Positions 16,097 through 24,626 of a DNA stretch of 62,478 nucleotides are shown one piece after another (position 1 is the first letter of the stretch; the number at the start of each line of letters is the position of its first letter). Below the pieces are notes generated by a model. It made no database searches. It saw only the letters and a list, made by a program, of their open reading frames with translations, and was not told where the DNA came from. Source of the stretch: JANLSO01 sp031362405. Lineage in GTDB: Bacteria; Actinomycetota; Thermoleophilia; Miltoncostaeales; Miltoncostaeaceae. The translations under genes and the position numbers were made by a program. The stretch is taken from contig JANLSO010000089.1 of the NCBI GenBank assembly GCA_031362405.1, forward strand, positions 1 to 62,478, read 5' to 3'.

Positions 16097-16813
16097 GTGG
16101 CCGTCGTGAGCGAACCCATCGCGTTGGCGCGCCGGCTGACCGCAGAGGCCGTCGGCACCTTCTGCCTTCTCTTCGCCGGAACCGGGGCGGTCGTCGTCAA
16201 CGAAGTCGCCGGCACGCCGATCGGGCACGGCGGCATCGCGGCCGCCTTTGGCCTCGTCATCGTGGTGATGATCGCCGGCCTCGGCCACATCTCGGGGGCG
16301 CATTTCAACCCAGCGATCACGTTGGCGTTCGCGTCGACGCGCCACTTTCCCGGGAAGGACGTCGCCCCGTACATCGCCGCCCAGCTCGTCGGTGCGCTGG
16401 CCGCGTCGCTCGCCCTGCGTGGCCTCTTCGGCGATGGCACGACACTCGGCGTCACCGGCATCGCTCATGTCTCGGCGGCAGGTGGCCTTGGCCTGGAGAT
16501 CGGGCTCACAGCAGTGCTCGCGCTGGTGATCATGTCGCTCGCCACCGATACGCGGTCGGTCGGCGCGCTCGCGGCGGTCGCGATCGGCGGCACGGTCGGG
16601 CTCGAAGCTTTGGTCATGGGGCCGATCACGGGCGCGTCGATGAACCCCGCGCGCTCACTGGCGCCGGCCATCGTCGCGGGTAACGGAACCGACCTATGGC
16701 TCTACATCGTCGGGCCGTGCGTGGGAGCGGTGCTCGGGGCGGCGCTCTACCAGTTCCTTCGGGCGCAGCCGCGTCCGATTGCGCAGACCATCACCGCGGA
16801 GGAAACCTCATGA
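16097..16813 (+). CDS. MIP-family aquaglyceroporin, arsenic-linked (AqpS-like)
   Basis: 238 aa, six hydrophobic segments. Both pore motifs are present: HFNPAITLAF in the first half and SMNPARSLAP in the second. Translation likely starts at GTG 16097 (or GTG 16106). The stop overlaps the start of an arsenate reductase gene (ATGA). In the established AqpS-ArsC route, arsenate is reduced in the cytosol and arsenite leaves down its gradient through the channel. The gene pairing supports that job here rather than water or glycerol uptake. No ArsR or ArsB is seen. Confidence 0.87.
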   Translation: MAVVSEPIALARRLTAEAVGTFCLLFAGTGAVVVNEVAGTPIGHGGIAAAFGLVIVVMIAGLGHISGAHFNPAITLAFASTRHFPGKDVAPYIAAQLVGALAASLALRGLFGDGTTLGVTGIAHVSAAGGLGLEIGLTAVLALVIMSLATDTRSVGALAAVAIGGTVGLEALVMGPITGASMNPARSLAPAIVAGNGTDLWLYIVGPCVGAVLGAALYQFLRAQPRPIAQTITAEETS

Positions 16814-17214
16814 TCGACGGCCTGCCCGTCGCCCTATTCGTCTGTCGCCAGAACGCGGGCCGCTCACAGATGGCCGCGGCGTTCTTCACCCGGGCCGCGG
16901 AAGGCCGTGCAATCGCCCGCTCTGCCGGTACGACTCCGGCGGCCGAGGTCCACCCGATCGTCGTCGAAGCGATGCGTGAGGTCGGAATCGATCTTTCGGG
17001 CGCGACGCCGCAGCCGCTCACCGATGACCTTCAGATGCAGGCCGATCGGGCCGTGACCATGGGTTGTGGGGATGCCTGCCCGCTCGTGCGCGCGCCCGTG
17101 ACCGACTGGGCTCTCGACGATCCGTCCGATGCCGGGATCGACGCGGTCCGCGTCATCCGCGACGACATCTCCCGACGGGTCGAGGCGCTGGCCGACGAGA
17201 TGCTCGCGACCTGA
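16810..17214 (+). CDS. arsC: Arsenate reductase, low-molecular-weight phosphatase type
   Basis: 134 aa. The P-loop CRQNAGRS at residues 12-19 holds the catalytic Cys and Arg. The second Cys region is VTMGCGDACP, and WALDDPSD supplies the conserved Asp. This matches thioredoxin- or mycothiol-linked ArsC enzymes that reduce arsenate to arsenite. The usual Val-His before Asn is Arg-Gln here, a mild deviation. Overlaps the upstream MIP channel gene by 4 bp. Confidence 0.88.
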   Translation: MIDGLPVALFVCRQNAGRSQMAAAFFTRAAEGRAIARSAGTTPAAEVHPIVVEAMREVGIDLSGATPQPLTDDLQMQADRAVTMGCGDACPLVRAPVTDWALDDPSDAGIDAVRVIRDDISRRVEALADEMLAT

Positions 17215-17235
17215 CGCCCACCAGCCACGTCGAGG

Positions 17236-17670
17236 TCAGCCCGCCTCGAGCAGCGCCTTCAACCGGCGCAGATCATCGGGAGCGTGGTTGCCGGCCTCGC
17301 GCCGTACCATCGGCAGCACGAACCGGGCCATTCCGCCGGCGCGGAACGAGAACTGGACCTCAACCGTGCAGGTGTCGGGCCCGCGCGGCGTCACGGCGAA
17401 GCGAACCGAGATTCCCAGCGGGCCACCACGGCCCGAGAACGCGAGGCCCCGCCCAGGTTCGCGTTCGGTCACCTCGTAGGTGACCTCCTGGTCGCCCCCC
17501 GGGACGCGCCGCCGCTCGGTAACCCGTGTGCCGATCCGGGTCGGGATGCCTTCGACCGCGACCTGGAGCGCGGACTCCTGCCAGGCGACGGCGTGGGTGA
17601 GGTCGTCGAGATAGGCGAACACCTCCGCGGCGGGCCGCACGATCTCGATGCGTTCGGTGATGTCGGCCAT
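17236..17670 (-). CDS. SRPBCC (polyketide cyclase/START-like) protein
   Basis: 144 aa from ATG 17670. It opens MADITERIEIVRPAAEVFAY and continues with VTYEVTEREPGRGLAF and TVEVQFSFRAGGMARFVLP, the typical helix-grip order of the SRPBCC fold. Proteins of this type bind small hydrophobic ligands; the ligand is unknown. It is convergent with arsC, with 21 bp between stops. Confidence 0.75.
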   Translation of the reverse strand: MADITERIEIVRPAAEVFAYLDDLTHAVAWQESALQVAVEGIPTRIGTRVTERRRVPGGDQEVTYEVTEREPGRGLAFSGRGGPLGISVRFAVTPRGPDTCTVEVQFSFRAGGMARFVLPMVRREAGNHAPDDLRRLKALLEAG

Positions 17671-17734
17671 CGCGTAAGTCTCGCGGGTGGCCGCCACCGG
17701 GGTGGCCGTGGCGCGATGGTATCCTCACCGCCCC

Positions 17735-17806
17735 GGGCAGTTAGCTCAGCGGGAGAGCACTCGCCTCACACGCGAGGGGTCACTGGTTCGATCCCAGTAC
17801 TGCCCA
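17735..17806 (+). tRNA. tRNA-Val(CAC)
   Basis: 72 nt. Acceptor GGGCAGT pairs with ACTGCCC. The anticodon loop CTCACAC holds CAC at 17767-17769; T arm GGTTCGATCC; discriminator A. CCA is not encoded. Confidence 0.95.
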
Positions 17807-17836
17807 TGAACCAGCCACGCCGTGGGGGGCACGGAT

Positions 17837-18955
17837 TCACCTGACGGGCTCATACCGTTCGGCGGGGCCCGACCGCCGGTAGACGATCTGCCACAGCTGC
17901 AGCTGTCGCGCCCGAAACCCGGCTGCCGACGACAACAGGTAGAAACGCCACATCCGCCGGAAGCGCTCGTCGTAGGCCGGCAGACTGCCCCACTTCGCCT
18001 CAATGTTGGCGTGCCAGGCCATCAGCGTGCGGTCGTAGTCGGGGCCGAAGTTGTGGACGTCTTCGGCCACCCACATGGGCTCCGCGGCCTTTGCCAAGAG
18101 CGCGAGAGAGGGCAGGGCGGCGCCCGGGAAGATGTACCGGTCGATCCACGGGTTGGGGTAGCTCGCGGCCTGCGGCACACCGATCGTGTGGTGCAGCATC
18201 ATCCCGCCGGGTGCCAGAAGGCGGTCGCATGCCGCGAAGAACGCACCGAGGTTCTTCGGACCGACGTGTTCGATCATCCCGACCGATGTGATCCGATCGA
18301 ACGTCCCGGCCACCTCGCGATAGTCGCACTGGCGGATCTCCACCGAGGTACCCGCGCACCGTTCGCGAGCGAACTCGACCTGCCGCGCAGCCGGTGAGAT
18401 TCCGACGGCACGCACCCCATACCGCTCGGTGGCGAACTCGACGAAGGCGCCCCAGCCACAGCCGATGTCGAGCAGCCGCATGCCTGGCTCGAGATGGAGT
18501 TTGCGACAGATCAGATCGAGCTTGGCCTCCTGCGCAGCGTCCAGATCGTCGGTGCGGGGCCAGTAGCCGCAGCTATAGACCATCCGCGTATCGAGCATGG
18601 CCGCGTAGAGGTCGTTGCCGATGTCGTAGTGATGATGGGCGTTACGGTGGGCGCGTCGGACCGTTTGCCGGTTTTGGATGACCGACTTGGCGGCGGTCGC
18701 CAGGAGCTTTGGGCGCGGGCGGATGGCGTCGCGGATGTTCGCCTCGAGGACGCGCACGACGGCCTCATCGAGGTGGTCGGCGTCCCACCAACCGTCCACA
18801 TACGACTCGCCCATACCGAGCTCGCGCTGGCCGACGAGCCGCTGCCACAGACGTTCATCGTGGACGCGCACGCTCCACCGCTCAGCCCCGTCGATCGGAA
18901 CACCTGCGCGTTCCAAAAGCCCCACGCACAGGTCACGTGCGCCATCACTCGACAT
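17837..18955 (-). CDS. cfa: Cyclopropane-fatty-acyl-phospholipid synthase
   Basis: 372 aa. The N-terminal helical region includes ELGMGESYVDGWWDADHLDE, a family signature. The SAM domain has MRLLDIGCGWGAFVEFATER, then GISPAARQVEFARER, then DRITSVGMIEHVGPKNLGAF. The enzyme methylenates unsaturated acyl chains of membrane lipids using SAM, at the cytoplasmic face of the membrane. Stops 30 bp past tRNA-Val on the opposite strand. Confidence 0.92.
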   Translation of the reverse strand: MSSDGARDLCVGLLERAGVPIDGAERWSVRVHDERLWQRLVGQRELGMGESYVDGWWDADHLDEAVVRVLEANIRDAIRPRPKLLATAAKSVIQNRQTVRRAHRNAHHHYDIGNDLYAAMLDTRMVYSCGYWPRTDDLDAAQEAKLDLICRKLHLEPGMRLLDIGCGWGAFVEFATERYGVRAVGISPAARQVEFARERCAGTSVEIRQCDYREVAGTFDRITSVGMIEHVGPKNLGAFFAACDRLLAPGGMMLHHTIGVPQAASYPNPWIDRYIFPGAALPSLALLAKAAEPMWVAEDVHNFGPDYDRTLMAWHANIEAKWGSLPAYDERFRRMWRFYLLSSAAGFRARQLQLWQIVYRRSGPAERYEPVR

Positions 18956-19053
18956 ACCGTCACGCTACGACCTCGACGGCCCTTACGTCGAGAGGGCGAC
19001 GCGACCACGCAGCGAAGAACGTCTCGGCCCCGTGCGGTAGCGTTACCGAACGC

Positions 19054-19317
19054 ATGGCCAAGTCCAAACCCACTGCACCGCGCCGGGTCGCGCCGCGCGC
19101 CCTGATCGTTCTCGGTGGTGCCGCTCTCGGCGCCTTCTGGGGATTCGTGATGTGGGGCATCACCACCCTCGCCGGTCAAGACTCCGGCCCGCGCGGGCTC
19201 GCCTACCTGATGCTCACGACAGCTATGATCGGCTGTGGCATCGCCGCGATTTTCGGTGCGTTCGGAGCCCGCAGCCGCGGCGAGCGTGTCACACCGAGGT
19301 TCTGGCGACGCTCGTAG
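19054..19317 (+). CDS. Small two-helix membrane protein
   Basis: 87 aa from ATG 19054. Basic N-terminus, then helix 1 (ALIVLGGAALGAFWGFVMWG) and helix 2 (LMLTTAMIGCGIAAIFGAFG), ending in a basic tail. Conserved-looking but unnamed. It lies 98 bp from the divergent CFA synthase start, so both may be driven from the 18956-19053 interval. Confidence 0.65.
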   Translation: MAKSKPTAPRRVAPRALIVLGGAALGAFWGFVMWGITTLAGQDSGPRGLAYLMLTTAMIGCGIAAIFGAFGARSRGERVTPRFWRRS

Positions 19318-19500
19318 TTCGCTGAAGCCCAGGTGCGGTCGGCGTTGACAGTGGTTGACGATACCGGGCATTATCGCAACCGCTTCACCGTCCGGTGGTC
19401 AAGGGTGGCGTCGCCATCCACGGCACACGAGACGACGGGCCGCCTTCAGGCAACCGATCGGACCGGCCGCACTTTGCCGATCCTGACGGAGGTCCTTCCG

Positions 19501-20121
19501 ATGCCCCCACCACGTCTTCTCGCCGGCGCGGCGGCGCACCGCGGTCATACCCTCGAGCGCCGTTGCGCAGGAGCCGGCTCTGACCGGCCGTCGCGCAGGG
19601 TCCTGGTGGAGAAGCGCAAGTGGGACGACTCGGTCGCCGCCCGCACATCATCGCGCTGGCTCGCATCCCCGTCGGGCTACCGCTGCTGGTGGACCGCGGT
19701 GGGCGCGCGGCGTGAGCGACCGCGACTCGGTCGGGTCGAACTGGTGGCGACCCACGAGGTCACGGTGGCCGGACCCCACTGGTGGGTGATCACCGCGCGC
19801 GCTGCGGCCGACGGCGAGCACGTGACCTACCACGTCGATGCCGCCGTTCCCGCACGCGTCGACGCCGGTGGCCTCGCCTTTTGCGACCTCGACCTCGACC
19901 TGCTCATCGAGGCGGGGTCGACCGTCGTACGTGACGGCGGCGATTTTCGCCGCCGCGCTCGTGAGATGAGCTATCCGCGAGCGGTCCGCCAGGGTGCGCT
20001 GCGGGGCCTACGTGATGCGGCGGGCCGGGCCGCTGAGGGGGCCTGGCCCTTCGACGGCTGGCTCGAGCAGACGTTGCGAGAGGTCTGCGTACGTCCGACC
20101 TGGTACGCCGAAAACTACTGA
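19501..20121 (+). CDS. DUF402 protein
   Basis: 206 aa if it starts at ATG 19501, which has GGAGG 8 bases upstream. The first about 35 residues look unconserved, so a GTG near 19606 is an alternative. The core EKRKWDDSVAARTSSRWL, then YHVDAAVPARVDAGGLAFCD and LDLDLLIEAGSTVVRDGGDF, matches DUF402, which includes nucleoside diphosphate/phosphonate phosphatases such as FomD. Acidic metal ligands (DLDLD) are present. Convergent with the next gene, overlapping by 7 bp. Confidence 0.7.
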   Translation: MPPPRLLAGAAAHRGHTLERRCAGAGSDRPSRRVLVEKRKWDDSVAARTSSRWLASPSGYRCWWTAVGARRERPRLGRVELVATHEVTVAGPHWWVITARAAADGEHVTYHVDAAVPARVDAGGLAFCDLDLDLLIEAGSTVVRDGGDFRRRAREMSYPRAVRQGALRGLRDAAGRAAEGAWPFDGWLEQTLREVCVRPTWYAENY

Positions 20122-20498
20122 ACGGTGGTGGGCAACTCCGGCTCGAAGATGAACACCTCGACGTCGATTTCCGGGTCGAGGTGCACCTGGCTGAGGAAGG
20201 CGCGAACCGTGCGGTTGGTGATTTTCTCGACGGCCGCCGTGAACTCTCCTTCCATCGCGTCTTGGAAGCCGCGCCGCAGGGCATGGACCTCCTCGCCTTT
20301 ACCCCGGGCCACGAGCGTGCGCTCCATGGGGGTCAACGTCTCCTCCATCTGGCAGACCAGGGCGTCACCCGCCCAGTAGCTGCGCGCCCTTTTTGGACCC
20401 TTGCCGTAGTGAGCGGCGTGCAGACCGACGATCTCGCGCGTGAGGGCGGCGAGGAGGGTCCCATCGGTGAGTCGATCCGGAGTCGGGCCTGGCGACAT
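20115..20498 (-). CDS. DUF2294 protein
   Basis: 127 aa from ATG 20498. LTREIVGLHAAHYGKGPKRA, then ALVCQMEETLTPMERTLVA and RRGFQDAMEGEFTAAVEKIT, then VHLDPEIDVEVFIFE, all as in DUF2294 (PF10057). The biochemical role is not known to me. It is 85 bp downstream of modB on the same strand but belongs to no molybdate pathway I know. Confidence 0.78.
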   Translation of the reverse strand: MSPGPTPDRLTDGTLLAALTREIVGLHAAHYGKGPKRARSYWAGDALVCQMEETLTPMERTLVARGKGEEVHALRRGFQDAMEGEFTAAVEKITNRTVRAFLSQVHLDPEIDVEVFIFEPELPTTVQ

Positions 20499-20583
20499 CT
20501 GCCTGCTTTCTTTCGCCGAGGGGGTGGAGCGAGAAGAGGGGAGTGGCCGGCGGGCCCGTCCCCGGGACCGCCTCGACGGTAGC

Positions 20584-21396
20584 TCACGGCCAACGCCTCG
20601 GATGTAACACACGAGCGTGAGGGCTCATCCGGCCGACGAGTTTGGTTGAGACCAATAGGCCGAGACTGACGGCGATCAAGAGGGCACCGATCGCCAGGGC
20701 CGTCTCGAAGTCGCGGGTGAACTCGGCGTAGATCGCCAGCGGCAGGGTCTCGGTGCGGCCGGGAAAGCTGCCGGCAAAGAGGATCGTCGCGCCGAACTCA
20801 CCCAGCCCACGAGCGAAGGCGAGCGTCGATGCCGCGCCGAGACCTCCACCGGCCAGTGGCAGGTAGACCCTCGCGGCGACCCGCCACGGGCCGGCACCGA
20901 GCGTGCGTGCCACATCAACTAGGCCCCGATCGACCGTCGCAAAGGCCGCCATCGCGCCGCGGATGTAGAACGGGCTCGCGACGAAGACGATCGCCATCAC
21001 CACCGCGGCGCGCGTGAACGGGATGCGCAGCCCGATGACGTCGAGCGATTCCCCGAGGAGGCCTTGCGAGCCGAACGCGGCGAACAGGCCGATACCCGCC
21101 ACGGCAGGTGGCAGCACCAGTGGCATCTCGATCAGCGAGACGATCAGCTCGCGTGCCGGCACACGTCGGGTCGCGAGGACGTACGCGGTCGGCGTGCCGA
21201 CCACGAGGATTATCGCGTGGGCCATCAGGCTGGTCGTGAGGCTCACCATGATCGCGTCCTGCGCGGTTTTGGACGAAAGCTGGCGCAGGATGTCGAGCGG
21301 ACCGACGCGGGAGACGATGCCGACGATCGGAAGGATCAGAAACGACAGCGTCAGCCCGAGCGCCCCGACTCCGATCACCGCGCCGGTACGGCTCAT
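20584..21396 (-). CDS. modB: Molybdate ABC transporter permease
   Basis: 270 aa, about six membrane helices. The ABC permease EAA loop reads VDVARTLGAGPWRVAARVYL. It ends the operon regulator-modA-modB and overlaps modA by 4 bp. It would form the membrane channel for molybdate or tungstate. No ModC ATPase gene follows, so the energising subunit must be encoded elsewhere. Confidence 0.9.
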   Translation of the reverse strand: MSRTGAVIGVGALGLTLSFLILPIVGIVSRVGPLDILRQLSSKTAQDAIMVSLTTSLMAHAIILVVGTPTAYVLATRRVPARELIVSLIEMPLVLPPAVAGIGLFAAFGSQGLLGESLDVIGLRIPFTRAAVVMAIVFVASPFYIRGAMAAFATVDRGLVDVARTLGAGPWRVAARVYLPLAGGGLGAASTLAFARGLGEFGATILFAGSFPGRTETLPLAIYAEFTRDFETALAIGALLIAVSLGLLVSTKLVGRMSPHARVLHPRRWP

Positions 21397-22121
21397 GGGA
21401 CCCCAAACCCTCCTGCCGTGAGGGCGGCGCGGCCGTCGGGGCCGAGCAGTCGCCGCACGAACGCGCGGGCGGCGTCGCCGTTTCGCGCGGCGGTCACGAC
21501 CGCGACGGCGTAACGGATCTCCGGCTGTGCGCGCGCCGGCATTTCGACGAGGCTGACCGTATCGGCGGCAGCCCGGGCATCGGTGGCGTAGGCGATGCCG
21601 GCATCCGCTTCGCCCAGGGCGACCTTCGCAACCACCGAGCGGGCATCATTCTCGAAGCTTGCGGCCCGTTCGACCAATGTCGGCTGGCCGACTCGCGCGA
21701 ACGCCTCACGGGTGTAGTCGCCGACCGGCACCCCCTCGGCCGCGACAACGAACCGCACGCCCGGTCGGCCGAGATCCGCGATGGCTCGCACGCGCCCGGG
21801 GTTGGCCGTGGGTACCAGGATCACCAAGCGATTCGTCGCGAAGACGCGTGGCCGCGCAACGACACCCGCGGCAAAGAGCTCGTCCGGGAGGCGTTCGTTG
21901 GCCGCGGCGAAGACGTCAGCCCGTGCTCCCTCACGGATCTGAACCGCGAGCGTGTCGGAGGCCGCAAACTGGTATGCCGGTGACCCGTCGAGCGTGGGAA
22001 GCACCTCAGCCAGAGACGCGGCCCCGAATACCGTGAGACCATCGCCACCTGCGGAGCAGCCGCCGGTGATCACAGCCGCCAGCGCGACGACCAGGCCGCC
22101 AACCCGGCGCATTGCGGTCAC
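21393..22121 (-). CDS. modA: Molybdate-binding lipoprotein
   Basis: 242 aa with a lipoprotein signal peptide (helix VVALAAVITGGC, lipidated Cys at about 22). The binding-protein core shows LTVFGAASLAEVLP, FAASDTLAVQIREGARADVF, LVILVP and VAKVALGEADAGIAYATDA, typical of ModA. It captures molybdate outside the membrane. Starts at GTG 22121, overlapping the regulator stop (GTGA). Confidence 0.9.
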   Translation of the reverse strand: MTAMRRVGGLVVALAAVITGGCSAGGDGLTVFGAASLAEVLPTLDGSPAYQFAASDTLAVQIREGARADVFAAANERLPDELFAAGVVARPRVFATNRLVILVPTANPGRVRAIADLGRPGVRFVVAAEGVPVGDYTREAFARVGQPTLVERAASFENDARSVVAKVALGEADAGIAYATDARAAADTVSLVEMPARAQPEIRYAVAVVTAARNGDAARAFVRRLLGPDGRAALTAGGFGVP

Positions 22122-22495
22122 ACCTGGACCATCACCGACGTCGACTTGACCACGGCACTCGCGGCGTCACCGACGCGCAGGCCCAGTTCCTCGACCGCCT
22201 CACGCGTCACAATCGCGACGAACCGGCCCGGCTCGGTGACCTCGATCTCGACGCGGGCCACCATGCCCTCGATCTGCACGTCACGCACGACGCCCGCAAA
22301 GCGGTTGCGGGCACTGAGCGTGGCGGGGCGATCGTTACCGTTGAGTCGCGTGACCTCCGAGCGGGGAACGGTCCGGCGGTTGGCCGCGTCGCGCTCGGTG
22401 CGGATTCGGCCGGCGCGATCCCACCGGCGCAGTGTGTCGAGGCTGATGCCCAGCGCTCGGCATGCGTCGGAGGCCGTAAGGTTTTGCATAGGCAT
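22118..22495 (-). CDS. MerR-like HTH plus Mop/TOBE molybdate regulator
   Basis: 125 aa from ATG 22495 (or ATG 22489). Residues 5-50 form an excisionase/MerR-type HTH (ASDACRALGISLDTLRRWDR, then AGRIRTERDAANRRTVPRSE). Residues about 60-125 form one Mop domain (SARNRFAGVVRDVQIEGMVA, then VTREAVEELGLRVGDAASAV, VKSTSV) that binds molybdate. This layout is known as a molybdenum-pterin-binding regulator in actinobacteria. Leads modA-modB. A palindrome overlaps its own start codons, suggesting autorepression. Confidence 0.85.
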   Translation of the reverse strand: MPMQNLTASDACRALGISLDTLRRWDRAGRIRTERDAANRRTVPRSEVTRLNGNDRPATLSARNRFAGVVRDVQIEGMVARVEIEVTEPGRFVAIVTREAVEELGLRVGDAASAVVKSTSVMVQV

Positions 22496-22504
22496 TACCT
22501 ATGC
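22486..22504. promoter_or_regulatory. Candidate operator over the Mop-regulator start
   Basis: Inverted repeat GCATAGG-N5-CCTATGC, with a further TACATAG half-like element at 22509-22515. It overlaps both candidate start codons of the regulator and lies within 35 bp of the divergent mocA start. It could control both genes, perhaps in a molybdate-dependent way (inference). Confidence 0.5.
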
Positions 22505-22538
22505 AGGTTACATAGCTCCCGAGCGTAGGTTTCGGGGT

Positions 22539-23141
22539 GTGAGCGTTTACGGACTGATCCTCGCGGCCGGACAAAGCAGCCGCTTCGGCAGCCCGAAGCA
22601 ACTCGCCGCGGTCGGGGGTGTGCCATTGCTCCAACACGTGATCGACGCGGCCGTCGCGGGCGGCCTCGAAGACATCGTCATCGTGCTGGGGGCCGCCGCC
22701 GAGGAGATCGCCACCGCCCTGCGTCGTCCCGCAGGCGCGCGAGTGATCGTCAACGATCGCTTCGCGGAGGGCCAGTCGACCTCGCTCCAAATCGGTCTTG
22801 CCGCCGCGCGAGCCGAGACCACGTCGGTTGTCGTTCTCCTCGGCGACCAGCCCGAAGTACGGCCGGTGGCGATCCGCGCACTCGTCGAGGCGCAAAGGCC
22901 GGCGCCCGCGCCCATCACGCGGCTCTCCTACACCGGCAGGCCCGGCCATCCACTGATGTTCGATCGCGACATGTGGGATGAGCTGTCGACGGCCCGCGGC
23001 GATGCCGGAGCGCGCGCCGTGCTTGCCCAGCACTCCGATCGGGTCACCTGGATCGAGGTGGGCGGAGAGCCCCCCGCCGACATCGATACCCACGACGATC
23101 TGGCCCGCCTTCGCGACCGCTGGCGCATGACCAGTACATGA
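22539..23141 (+). CDS. mocA: Molybdenum cofactor cytidylyltransferase-like protein
   Basis: 200 aa from GTG 22539. Nucleotidyltransferase signature LILAAGQSSRFGSPKQLAAV, then VIVLGAAAEEIATAL, VVVLLGDQPEVRPVAIRALV and TRLSYTGRPGHPLMFDRDMW, as in MocA. MocA adds CMP to the molybdenum cofactor for hydroxylases of the xanthine dehydrogenase/CO dehydrogenase class, which fits the cox operon nearby. Gap 23142-23456 contains no gene I can support apart from one hairpin. Confidence 0.85.
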   Translation: MSVYGLILAAGQSSRFGSPKQLAAVGGVPLLQHVIDAAVAGGLEDIVIVLGAAAEEIATALRRPAGARVIVNDRFAEGQSTSLQIGLAAARAETTSVVVLLGDQPEVRPVAIRALVEAQRPAPAPITRLSYTGRPGHPLMFDRDMWDELSTARGDAGARAVLAQHSDRVTWIEVGGEPPADIDTHDDLARLRDRWRMTST

Positions 23142-23413
23142 AAAGCCAGACAGCGGATACACCCGCGGCGTGGCCCGTTGTGTTTTTGCGTCCCGGGCAC
23201 CGGGCGCTCTCGGGCGTCGTGACCACCTTCGCGGACCGCTGACGCACAACCCACGCAGACATTCAGCGCCGTCGATATGTCACGGCGGTGCTCGGCCACA
23301 GCACCGCGGGGCGCTCGTTTCGCGTGATCGTGACGCGCTCACGGAGCGTCTCGACCTCGCTCGAACACCGCGGACAGCTTGCCGCGAACCTCGCTGAGGG
23401 GGAGCACCTATCT

Positions 23414-23437
23414 CTCCGAGGTATCCGGATCTCGGAG
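23414..23437 (-). terminator. Hairpin past coxE
   Basis: 7-bp stem CTCCGAG/CTCGGAG with a 10-nt loop, 20 bp beyond the coxE stop. The loop contains a further small palindrome (ATCCGGAT). A probable terminator without a T-tract. Confidence 0.45.
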
Positions 23438-23456
23438 CGTTGCGAAGAATGACGTG

Positions 23457-24626
23457 TCATGAGAGATGGCGTGTCGAGAGGCGGGCGATCACGTCGGCGA
23501 CGTCTTCGAGACTCTGGAGGTTGTGGCCGGCGCGAAAGACGTCGATGTAGGGCAGCGCCGCCGCCATGCCTCGGGCGAGGGGTTCATAGCCGAGGGTGCC
23601 TTTGAGCGGGTTGAGCCACACGACCCGATGGGCGGTGCGCGAAAGACGCTCCATCTGTTCACGCAGGAGGTCGGGTTCACCTACGTCGAGGCCGTCCGAG
23701 AGGATCACGCAGATCGACCCGCGTACCGCGCGGGTGCGCCCATGTTCGTCGAGCAATTGCTTCAGGCAGGTGCCGATGCGAGTACCGCCATCCCAGTCGG
23801 TGACTTCGGCAGATGCTGCCGCGAACGCCGCATCGGGGTCGGGGCCCGAGAGGGCGCGGGTCATCCGGGTAAGGCGCGTGCCGAAGGCAAAGGCTTCCCA
23901 GCCGGGCCCGCTGCGTAGGGCCGCGTGAGCGAACATCGCGAGGGCACGCGAGTAGGTCCCCATCGAGCCCGACACGTCGAGCACCAAGAGGATTCTTCGC
24001 CGCTCGCGAGTGCGGCGCCGCCAGGCGCGTTCGATCGGCTCACCGCCGGTCCGCATCGCACGACGCAGCGTCCGGCGCAGATCCGGTTCCCCCCCCGAGG
24101 CGGGGCGGCGGCGTCGCGTGCGGCGCTGCGGTGCGCTGAGACGCAGGCGCGCCATGAGCCGCGCGACCAGCACGAGCTCACTCGGGGTGCACGCCGCGAA
24201 GTTCTTGCGGCGCAGCGCCTCGATCGGGCTGGCCAGGTTTGACTCTGATGCGTCGTCACGGGGCCCGGTCTCGATCGACAGCTCACTCGGGGCGAAGACG
24301 GTCGACCGACGATCCGCAACGGGCTGGGATGCCGGTTGGGGCGGCCCGATCACCTCGAACGCCTCACGAAAGGCCTCGTCGAGCAGCGGGATGTCCTCGT
24401 GCCGGGAAATCAGGGTGGCGCGCGCCGCCCAGTAGAGATCGTCGGGTCCGACCGCCTCCGCGGCCTGCGCAAAGCCGATCAGCCGACCCGTGCCCACCGG
24501 AACCCCGGCCACACGCAACCGGCGGGCGACCTCGAGCGGGATGGCGAGCGACGTCGTCAGGCCCCCAGCAACTCGGGCATCCCCTTGCGGACCATCACCA
24601 GGTCGTCGCGGTTCTTGATTGCCCAA
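23457..24626 (-). CDS. coxE: CoxE-like VWA-domain protein
   Basis: 389 aa. C-terminal von Willebrand A domain with the MIDAS motif DVSGSMGTYSRALAMF, then WDGGTRIGTCLKQLL (Thr ligand) and VILSDGLDVGEPDLL (Asp ligand). The N-terminal part (IPLEVARRLRVAGVPVGTGR) is typical of CoxE. With the MoxR-type ATPase CoxD it helps mature the Mo site of CO dehydrogenase-like enzymes. ATG 24626 gives a 70-bp overlap with coxD. The conserved part begins near LTTSLAIP at about 24566, where only a CTG is available, so the true start is uncertain. Confidence 0.85.
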   Translation of the reverse strand: MGNQEPRRPGDGPQGDARVAGGLTTSLAIPLEVARRLRVAGVPVGTGRLIGFAQAAEAVGPDDLYWAARATLISRHEDIPLLDEAFREAFEVIGPPQPASQPVADRRSTVFAPSELSIETGPRDDASESNLASPIEALRRKNFAACTPSELVLVARLMARLRLSAPQRRTRRRRPASGGEPDLRRTLRRAMRTGGEPIERAWRRRTRERRRILLVLDVSGSMGTYSRALAMFAHAALRSGPGWEAFAFGTRLTRMTRALSGPDPDAAFAAASAEVTDWDGGTRIGTCLKQLLDEHGRTRAVRGSICVILSDGLDVGEPDLLREQMERLSRTAHRVVWLNPLKGTLGYEPLARGMAAALPYIDVFRAGHNLQSLEDVADVIARLSTRHLS

